Assembly (NCBI GenBank): GCA_963799105.1
Contig: CAWCVR010000015.1
Location: forward strand, 186,001-250,000
Length of the DNA stretch: 64,000 nt
From: CAWCVR01 sp963799105
GTDB taxonomy: Bacteria; Acidobacteriota; Terriglobia; Bryobacterales; Bryobacteraceae
Direction of reading: 5' to 3'
Shown here: positions 58,329 through 64,000 of the stretch, piece by piece
Numbering within the stretch: position 1 is the stretch's first letter
How the letters are laid out: every line of letters begins with the position of its first letter
Translations under genes and position numbers: made by a program
The notes under the pieces: model-generated
Databases searched by the model: none
What the model saw: the letters and a program-made list of their open reading frames with translations, nothing else
Told to the model about the DNA's origin: nothing

Positions 58329-58357
58329 GCCGAAGCGGTCCCAAGGACCGCTTCGGC
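58329..58357. terminator. Perfect 13-bp hairpin
   Basis: GCCGAAGCGGTCC (58329-58341) pairs with 58345-58357 across a CAA loop. Located just upstream of the small membrane protein gene. No U-run follows on either strand, so either a repeat or a weak transcription/translation control element. Confidence 0.4.
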
Positions 58358-58526
58358 ACGCTCCGAGACCGGGGATATGCGGCGCTTGCCGCCGCCGCGC
58401 CATGGCTGAACTACCGGGCGGCCGCCCTCCGTTGCCGCTCGCCCTCAGTTTGTCGCGGTGTCCCACCGGTCTCTCACACTGGATAGCGTGAAAACCCCGC
58501 CGAAGGGGACATGGCGGGTGACGGGC

Positions 58527-58790
58527 ACTAGTGCCATGACCGCAAGATACCGTTCCTTTGCCACGGGCCGCTCGCTCAGAAGCTGGGAAGAAATCGGCCG
58601 GACTGCCGGATTGACAGACGAAAGCGTCTGTCCCACATTGCACTCGAAGGACTTGCAGCGAGGTGGGGCAGGCGCTTCCGCCTGCCAACCGATTTCTTCA
58701 CAGCTTCTCACGCTCGCGGTTCTGTCCGGAACCGCGAGCGTGAGCGAGCGGCCCGGCAAAGGCGCCAAATCACACGGTCGAAGACCTGGC
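58527..58790. repeat. Dispersed hairpin repeat R1, copy C, interrupted
   Basis: Same outer sequence as copies A and B (CTAGTGCC... to ...GAAGACCTGGC), but the left hairpin arm is split at GCTCGCTCA by a 129-bp insertion (58579-58707). Removing the insertion and one TCA restores the uninterrupted arm GCTCGCTCACGCTCGCGG. Confidence 0.8.
58579..58707. mobile_element. Miniature inverted-repeat element inserted in R1
   Basis: Terminal inverted repeats of 19 bp (58579-58597 and 58689-58707) match at 18 positions: left GAAGCTGGGAAGAAATCGG; in the right the third G of the run is T. The flanking TCA (58576-58578 and 58708-58710) is a 3-bp target duplication. The interior holds two hairpins with 8-bp stems: GACAGACG-AAAG-CGTCTGTC and GGCAGGCG-CTTC-CGCCTGCC. 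No transposase gene, so non-autonomous. Confidence 0.8.
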
Positions 58791-58820
58791 GGTTTGCGGG
58801 GCGGGGGCGAACGGGCCGGG

Positions 58821-59324
58821 TCAAATTCGGAAGGCCGCGTCCCGCCCCACCAGAAAGTCGACCCGCGGAGGTTGCACTCCCAACATGCGAAACAACGTGG
58901 TCACCTGGCCGCGATGGTAACTCTGGTGATGCAGCAGATGCGCCATCATCCGCCACAGTGGATAGGTCCACGTCTCGCCCCGCGTACTTACGCAGGTCAG
59001 GGGACGGGCCAGAGCCTCCTCGTCCAAACCGGCCAGATACTCGCGGAGGCCGCGTTCCACCGCGCCCCACCGTTCCACCACAGCCTCGACCGCCGGAAAC
59101 TCGCTGGCCGGAATCATCGTCCTGGCGGATCTCCCTTTCCAACGCTCCAGCCAGAGCCACTCCACTGCCAGCATGTGTGCCAGGGTGTCGCGCAGCGATG
59201 GGAAGCTGCCTCCCACGGGCCGCAGGAACTGCTCCGCGGTCAACGGCGCGCACGCCCGGAGCTGGCGGTCGCGCGCCCAGTAGTTATGGTCGATTTCTTC
59301 GCGGAGGATCGGCAACAGTTGCAT
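58821..59324 (-). CDS. DinB family protein
   Basis: A 167-residue four-helix-bundle metalloprotein. The three metal-binding histidines are visible in the DinB pattern: REEIDHNYWARDRQLRACAP, SLRDTLAHMLAVEWLWLERW, and RMMAHLLHHQSYHRGQVTTL. GRDAAFRI ends it. Bacillithiol/mycothiol-transferase-like activity is known for the wider family; the exact role here is open. The start ATG at 59324 is normal. Stands alone. Confidence 0.9.
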   Translation of the reverse strand: MQLLPILREEIDHNYWARDRQLRACAPLTAEQFLRPVGGSFPSLRDTLAHMLAVEWLWLERWKGRSARTMIPASEFPAVEAVVERWGAVERGLREYLAGLDEEALARPLTCVSTRGETWTYPLWRMMAHLLHHQSYHRGQVTTLFRMLGVQPPRVDFLVGRDAAFRI

Positions 59325-59357
59325 AGGGTTTCCAGTTCAGTATCGCCCGGCGGCCGC

Positions 59358-59803
59358 TTACCTCGCATGCATCAGGATTGCGTAGCCGCTCCATAGGAAG
59401 GCTATCGCGCAAAGGGCGATGGCCGCGTTGTTCCAGTGGATCCCGCGGCGGAGCACCGCGTCCGCGGGATGGCGCGGGTCAAAGGACACCCGCACACGCG
59501 CGCCCGCCGGATAGGGCGCAATCACTTGCTCCGCCCGCTGCCGGTTCCCGCTCCCTCCCTGCCCGCGGCGAAGACACATTCCCCGATACGGAACCCACCC
59601 ACTACGTACTCGTACTCGACCTGTGGCGAGAACGCCTCGCCTTCGTCGAACCGGTCGACGCGGACAAACGACCGGAGAACTCGGCCTTCCACCCGCGGCC
59701 AGCGTCTGCTGGCGGATCCCTTCACGACGTTCCGGATCGCGACGCCGGCAAAGAATGCGCCGGCTGCCGAAGGCACCATTGCCACGATGTAAAGGAACGA
59801 CAT
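59358..59803 (-). CDS. DUF3592 membrane protein, frameshifted (one base missing)
   Basis: Two frames join to one DUF3592 protein of about 148 residues. First part: LYIVAMVPSAAGAFFAGVAI membrane helix, VEGRVLRSFVRVDRFDEGEA, VEYEYVVGGFRIGECVF. Second part, in another frame: QRAEQVIAPYPAGARVRVSF, DPRHPADAVLRRG, then the second membrane helix IALCAIAFLWSGYAILM. The two halves are separated at 59540-59570 by a missing base in a run of GGGA repeats. DUF3592 proteins always have this order, so the gene is one unit. Function unknown. Confidence 0.7.
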
Positions 59804-59823
59804 TGCGGGAACCCTGCCAACGG

Positions 59824-61119
59824 TTACAGCACTTCCTCCGACCAGCCTTCGAGCGCCTGTTTCAGCCGCGTCATGAACTGGTCGGCCAGGGCGCCATCGA
59901 TCAGGCGGTGGTCGAAGCTGAGCGAGATGTGGCAGATGTGCCGGATGGCGATGGCGTCGTCGATCACCACCGGCGTCTTGTCCACCGTGCCCACGCCCAG
60001 AATGGCCACCTGCGGCTGGTTGATGACGGGCGTGCCCATCAGGCTGCCGAAGCTGCCGAAATTGGTGATGGAGAACGTGCCGCCGGTGACTTCATCGGGC
60101 TTGAGCTGGCGCGAGCGGGCGCGCGCGGCCAGGTCCACGATGGCGCGCTGCAGGCCGAGCACGTTCTTCTCGTCCGCCGCGCGGATCACCGGCACGATCA
60201 GGCCGCCCTCCAGCGCCACCGCGATACCGAGGTTGATTTCGTTGTGATAGACGATGTTCGTGCCGTCGAGCGAGGCGTTCAGCAGCGGATACTGGCGCAG
60301 CGCCGCCACCGAGGCGCGCGCGATGAAGGGCAGGTAGGTGAGCGAGAAGCCGTAGTTGGCCCGCACGGCGGCCTTGTGGCGTTCCCGCAGGCGCGCCACC
60401 AGGGTCATATCGACGCGGTGCACCGTGGTCACGTGCGCCGAGGTGCGCTTGGACAGCAGCATGTGCTCGGCGATCTTGAGGCGCATGGCGCTCATCGGCT
60501 CGATGCGGGTCCTGGCCTGGCCGGCGGGCGGCAGGGGCGCGGCGGGGGGCGGGGCTTGGGGCGCGGCGGGCTCGGGCACAGGCGCGGCGGGGGGCGGGGC
60601 TTGGGGCGCGGCGGGCTCGGGCACAGGCGCGGCGGCGGGCTGGCCCATGTAGGCTTCCACGTCCTGCCTGGTGATGCGCCCGCCGGCGCCAGTGCCGCGG
60701 ATGCGGCTGAGATCGAGATTGTGCTCGCGCGCCATCTTGCGGACCAGCGGCGAGAGCGGCCCGAGGGCTTCCACCGGCTCGGCGGCCGGCGCGGGCGGTG
60801 CGGGCGGCGAAACCGGCTCCGACGGCGGCGCGGGCGCCACGGCCTCTTCGGCGGCCGGCAGGGGCGCGGCCACGGCGGCGCCGCCGGCTTCGGCGATGCG
60901 CGCCACCACGGTGCCGATCCCCACCGTCTTGCCTTCCTCCACCAGAACTTCCGCCAGCGTGCCGGCGGCGGGCGAAGGGATCTCGGTATCCACCTTGTCG
61001 GTGGAGATCTCGAACAGCACCTCGTCGCGTTCCACGCGCTCGCCGGGCTTCTTGAGCCACTTGGTCAGCGTGCCTTCCACAATGCTCTCGCCCATCTGGG
61101 GCATCATTACGTCGGTCAT
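59824..61119 (-). CDS. Dihydrolipoamide acyltransferase (E2) of a 2-oxoacid dehydrogenase
   Basis: A 431-residue multidomain enzyme. The N-terminal lipoyl domain (VMMPQMGESIVEGTLTKWLK) holds the lipoylated Lys in FEISTDKVDTEIPSP. The peripheral-subunit-binding domain is LSPLVRKMAREHNLDLSRIR then GTGAGGRITRQDVEAY. The catalytic domain has the HxxxDG active site in SLSFDHRLIDGALADQFMTR. A proline/alanine linker contains two exact copies of a 45-base unit. Followed downstream on the minus strand by nothing more; lipB and lpdA precede it. E1 genes are not in the window. Confidence 0.94.
   Translation of the reverse strand: MTDVMMPQMGESIVEGTLTKWLKKPGERVERDEVLFEISTDKVDTEIPSPAAGTLAEVLVEEGKTVGIGTVVARIAEAGGAAVAAPLPAAEEAVAPAPPSEPVSPPAPPAPAAEPVEALGPLSPLVRKMAREHNLDLSRIRGTGAGGRITRQDVEAYMGQPAAAPVPEPAAPQAPPPAAPVPEPAAPQAPPPAAPLPPAGQARTRIEPMSAMRLKIAEHMLLSKRTSAHVTTVHRVDMTLVARLRERHKAAVRANYGFSLTYLPFIARASVAALRQYPLLNASLDGTNIVYHNEINLGIAVALEGGLIVPVIRAADEKNVLGLQRAIVDLAARARSRQLKPDEVTGGTFSITNFGSFGSLMGTPVINQPQVAILGVGTVDKTPVVIDDAIAIRHICHISLSFDHRLIDGALADQFMTRLKQALEGWSEEVL
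60536..60625. repeat. Two exact 45-base tandem repeats in the E2 linker
   Basis: 60536-60580 and 60581-60625 are identical in sequence and encode APVPEPAAPQAPPPA twice. An exact duplication in a flexible linker suggests recent slippage and likely length polymorphism. Confidence 0.85.
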
Positions 61120-61121
61120 GG

Positions 61122-61789
<668 letters not shown>

Positions 61790-61797
<8 letters not shown>

Positions 61798-63183
61798 TGA
61801 TGGCAAGACCGTAAACCGCGTTGAACGCCTCGCCCACGGCTTCGTAGAGCGTGGGATGCGCGTGAATGGCCTGCATCATCGTATCCACCGTGGCCTCGGC
61901 TTCCATGGCCGCCACGGCTTCGGCGATCAGCTCGTAACCCTCCGGGCCGATGATGTGGACGCCCAGAATCTCGCCGTAGCGCTCGTCGGCCACCACCTTG
62001 ACGAAGCCCTCGTGATGGCCCAGGATGGTGGCGCGGGAATTGCCGGCGAAGGGGAAGCGGCCCACCTTGATGGCGCGGCCCTGGGCGCGCGCCTGCGCTT
62101 CGGTGAGGCCCACGCTGCCGATGCCCGGCTCGGTGTAGGTGCAGCCGGGGATGCGGTTGCGATTGATGGGGACGGCCGGCTTCCCCGCCATGTGGGCCAC
62201 CGCGATCATGCCCTCGCGCGTGGCCACGTGGGCCAGTTGCGGCGTCCCGGCCACCACGTCGCCGATGGCGTAGACGCCCGGCTCGGCGGTCTGCTGGTGG
62301 GCGTCCACCAGGATGAAGCCGCGGTCCAGTCGGCCCGCGTGTTCTCCAGGCCGATGGCTTCGGTGTTGGGCTTGCGGCCCACGGCCACCAGCAGCTTTTC
62401 GGCTTCGAGTTCCTCCCGCTTGGCGTCCCTGGTGGTGAGCGCGAGCGCCACGCCGGAGCCGGTCTTGCGGATGTTTTCGGCGCGCGCGCCGGTCTCCACG
62501 CGGATCTTCTGCTTGCGGAAGCAGCGCTCCAGTTCCTTGGAGACGTCCTCGTCTTCCACCGGAACCACGCGCGGCAGCATCTCGATCACCGTGACGTCCG
62601 CGCCGAAGCGCTTGAAGATGGATGCGAATTCCACGCCCACGGCGCCGGCGCCGATAATGACGAGGCTCTTGGGCACGGCGGTGAGGTTGAGGATCTCGAC
62701 GTTGCTGAGGATGAACTCCGGGTCGGGCGCCAGGCCCGGAAGCATGCGCGCTTCCGAACCGGTGGCGACAATGATGTTGCGGGCATCGAGGGTTTGCGCG
62801 CCGGCTTCGGAGGTCACCTCCACCTTGCCGCCGCCCCGCAGCGTGGCGTAGCCCGCGATGCGCTCGACCTTGGCGCGCTTCAAGAGCATCTCGACGCCCT
62901 TGGAATGCTTGCCGACGATCGAGTCCTTGCGCTCCTTGACCTTGGGGTAATCCAGGCGCGGGTTCTCGCAGCGGATGCCTTCCTGGTCGCAGTGTACGAA
63001 GCGCTGCCAGACATCGGCGGTTTGCAGGAGCGCCTTGGTGGGGATGCAGCCGACCAGCAGGCAGGTGCCGCCGAGGCGCGCCTGTTTCTCCACCAGCGCG
63101 GTCTTCAATCCGTATTGGCCGGCGCGGATAGCCGCGGAGTAGCCGCCGGGACCACTCCCGATGACGATCAGATCGTAGGACAC
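61790..63183 (-). CDS. lpdA: Dihydrolipoamide dehydrogenase, frameshifted (one base missing)
   Basis: A 464-residue E3 from GTG 63183. FAD motif VSYDLIVIGSGPGGYSAAIR, redox active disulfide GGTCLLVGCIPTKALLQTAD, NAD motif LVIIGAGAVGVEFASIFKRF, and the C-terminal dimer domain with the active-site His-Glu in IHAHPTLYEAVGEAFNAV. The two halves are split near 62330: ENTRAxLDRGFILVDAHQQT is interrupted because one G is missing. It precedes lipB with an 8-base overlap. A TAGAAT box ends 7 bases before the GTG. Confidence 0.94.
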
Positions 63184-63190
63184 GATTTCT

Positions 63191-63196
63191 ATTCTA
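63191..63196 (-). promoter_or_regulatory. Candidate -10 box (TAGAAT) of lpdA
   Basis: Minus-strand TAGAAT lies 7 bases before the lpdA GTG, the same leaderless-type spacing as elsewhere in this window. Confidence 0.4.
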
Positions 63197-63209
63197 CCTG
63201 TTGAGGCGT

Positions 63210-63238
63210 TGTGGGGCCGGTTGGCAACCTGCCCCACA
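63210..63238. repeat. Hairpin repeat of the TGTGGGGC/GCCCCACA family
   Basis: Arms 63210-63222 and 63226-63238 pair with one mismatch around GGC. The same family occurs in the gene-free region before der (43779-44114). Located between the divergent lpdA and POTRA-protein genes. Confidence 0.55.
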
Positions 63239-63258
63239 GAACGCTTTACCATGGAAGA

Positions 63259-64000
63259 ATGAACCGGGTGGCAACTCTCGTACTCCTGGCCGCGGCGGCG
63301 GGCCTCGCGCAAACCAAAGCTCCGCAGAAGACGGCGGCCCCGCAGCAGCCGGACAAGTGGCCCATCGGAACCCTGAAAGTGGAGGGCAACTCCAACTACA
63401 CCGCCGAACAGGTGCTGGCGGTGGCGGGGCTCAAAGCCGGCGGCGTGGCGGAGCGGCGCGATTTCGAAACGGCGCGCGAACGGTTGATGGCCACGGGCGC
63501 GTTCGAATCCGTGGGTTACGCATTCGAGCCGGACGGAACCGGGAAGGCGTACGTGGTCACGTTCCGGGTGGCCGAAGCCATGCCCGTGTTTCCGATCCGC
63601 TTCGAGAATCTGGGAGCGCCCGATGCGGAGCTGCTGCGGGTGCTGGGCGAGCGCGATCCGCTGTTCTCGGCCGCCAAAACGCCGGCCGCCAAGCCGGTGA
63701 TGGAGCGGTACGCCGGGTGGCTTCAGGAGTTTCTGGCGGCCCGGGCCGGCGCGGACGGGAAGGCTCTGAAAGTGGCCGGGGAAGTGGCGCAGTTGGCGCC
63801 GGGCGAACTGGCGGTGGTCTTCCGTCCGGCGGGCCCGCGTCCGGTGGTGGCGCGCGTCGCCTTCGAGGGCAACCAGGTGGTGACGGAGCGCCTGCTGCAG
63901 GAAGCCATCTGGCCGGTGGCCATCGGCACGGCCTGGACGGAAGCCAACTTCCGCGTGTTGCTGGATTCGAGCGTGCGCCGGTTGTACGAAGCCCGCGGGC
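63259..64000 (+). CDS. POTRA-domain outer-membrane assembly protein (BamA/TamA-like), 3' end outside window
   Basis: The first 247 codons of a gene leaving the window. Signal MNRVATLVLLAAAAGLAQ is followed by POTRA-type repeats: WPIGTLKVEGNSNYTAEQVL, AVAGLKAGGVAERRDFETAR and ERLMATGAFESVGYAFEPDG; then PVVARVAFEGNQVVTERLLQ. This is the N-terminal arrangement of BamA/TamA relatives, with the beta-barrel expected beyond the window. Because Acidobacteriota have several such proteins, the specific role is open. It is divergent from lpdA. Confidence 0.8.
   Translation, partial: MNRVATLVLLAAAAGLAQTKAPQKTAAPQQPDKWPIGTLKVEGNSNYTAEQVLAVAGLKAGGVAERRDFETARERLMATGAFESVGYAFEPDGTGKAYVVTFRVAEAMPVFPIRFENLGAPDAELLRVLGERDPLFSAAKTPAAKPVMERYAGWLQEFLAARAGADGKALKVAGEVAQLAPGELAVVFRPAGPRPVVARVAFEGNQVVTERLLQEAIWPVAIGTAWTEANFRVLLDSSVRRLYEARG

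Larger units (their letters stand above)
58360..58820. other. 461-base gene-free region
   Basis: Lies between the small membrane protein gene and the DinB gene. Most of it is the R1 repeat copy C (58527-58790) with the miniature element inside it. The left 166 bases show no feature I can support. Confidence 0.5.

Overview
The window is a GC-rich stretch of a bacterial chromosome. It most resembles Acidobacteriota of the Bryobacterales/Solibacter type. This rests on the gene set: an Oar-like TonB-dependent receptor with a carboxypeptidase-regulatory N-terminus, an NHL-repeat secreted protein ending in the C-terminal domain described as a large Solibacter paralog family (TIGR03437), DUF3300, DUF2950 and DUF2934 proteins, many Tat-signal enzymes, GH95 and GH3 glycosidases, DUF4139, and many small toxin-antitoxin loci. 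No rRNA, tRNA or CRISPR array was seen. The taxonomic call is inference.

Layout. 1-4.3 kb: a cut-off nucleoside hydrolase, an ECF sigma factor with a coupled membrane protein (probable anti-sigma) and a secreted protein, then a two-gene ABC exporter. 4.3-11.1 kb: DinJ/YafQ, HigBA and VapBC toxin-antitoxin pairs flank an aldo/keto reductase, a lipoprotein, a flavin reductase and hemL. 11.4-19.9 kb: a membrane-anchored protein, a MauE-thioredoxin protein, a divergent acetate-kinase-like protein coupled to a GH95 fucosidase, DUF433 and orphan VapB remnants, a dipeptide epimerase and a PqaA-like hydrolase. 20-28.2 kb: a Tat-signal protein, the TonB receptor, an outer-membrane barrel and the NHL protein. 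28.3-35.4 kb: an unusual four-gene toxin-antitoxin-like operon, two sugar-metabolism genes, DUF4139 and GH3. 36-43.8 kb: an ene-reductase, a three-gene oxidoreductase/ABC exporter operon, a stress-type operon (two His-rich helical proteins, DUF3300, DUF2950) and a second VapBC. 44-50.5 kb: der, bactofilin, a methyltransferase, then a glycosyltransferase followed by four tandem copies of an unrecognised membrane protein family. 50.6-56 kb: lysS, a LolC/E-type permease, and a three-gene cassette (putative regulator, OLD-like ATPase, DUF4276) whose promoter is bracketed by two palindromes. 56-64 kb: an SDR, a methyltransferase, DinB, DUF3592, then E2, lipB and lpdA of a 2-oxoacid dehydrogenase/lipoylation operon and the start of a POTRA outer-membrane assembly protein.

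Two themes stand out. First, the intergenic spaces carry several dispersed palindromic repeats. One (three copies, 25-26 bp hairpin) has a copy split by a 129-bp miniature element with terminal inverted repeats and a 3-bp target duplication. Second, six conserved genes (hemL, the NHL protein, a sugar isomerase, DUF3592, lipB, lpdA) each carry a single one-base frameshift. That many indels in otherwise intact genes suggests sequence or assembly error more than six pseudogenes, but it cannot be settled from the sequence alone.

The best candidates for undescribed biology are the tandem, internally duplicated membrane family at 47.0-49.8 kb, two copies of which have ACG where the others have ATG; the palindrome-controlled ATPase/DUF4276 cassette at 53.5-56.0 kb; and the four-gene antitoxin/antitoxin/toxin operon at 28.3-29.3 kb.
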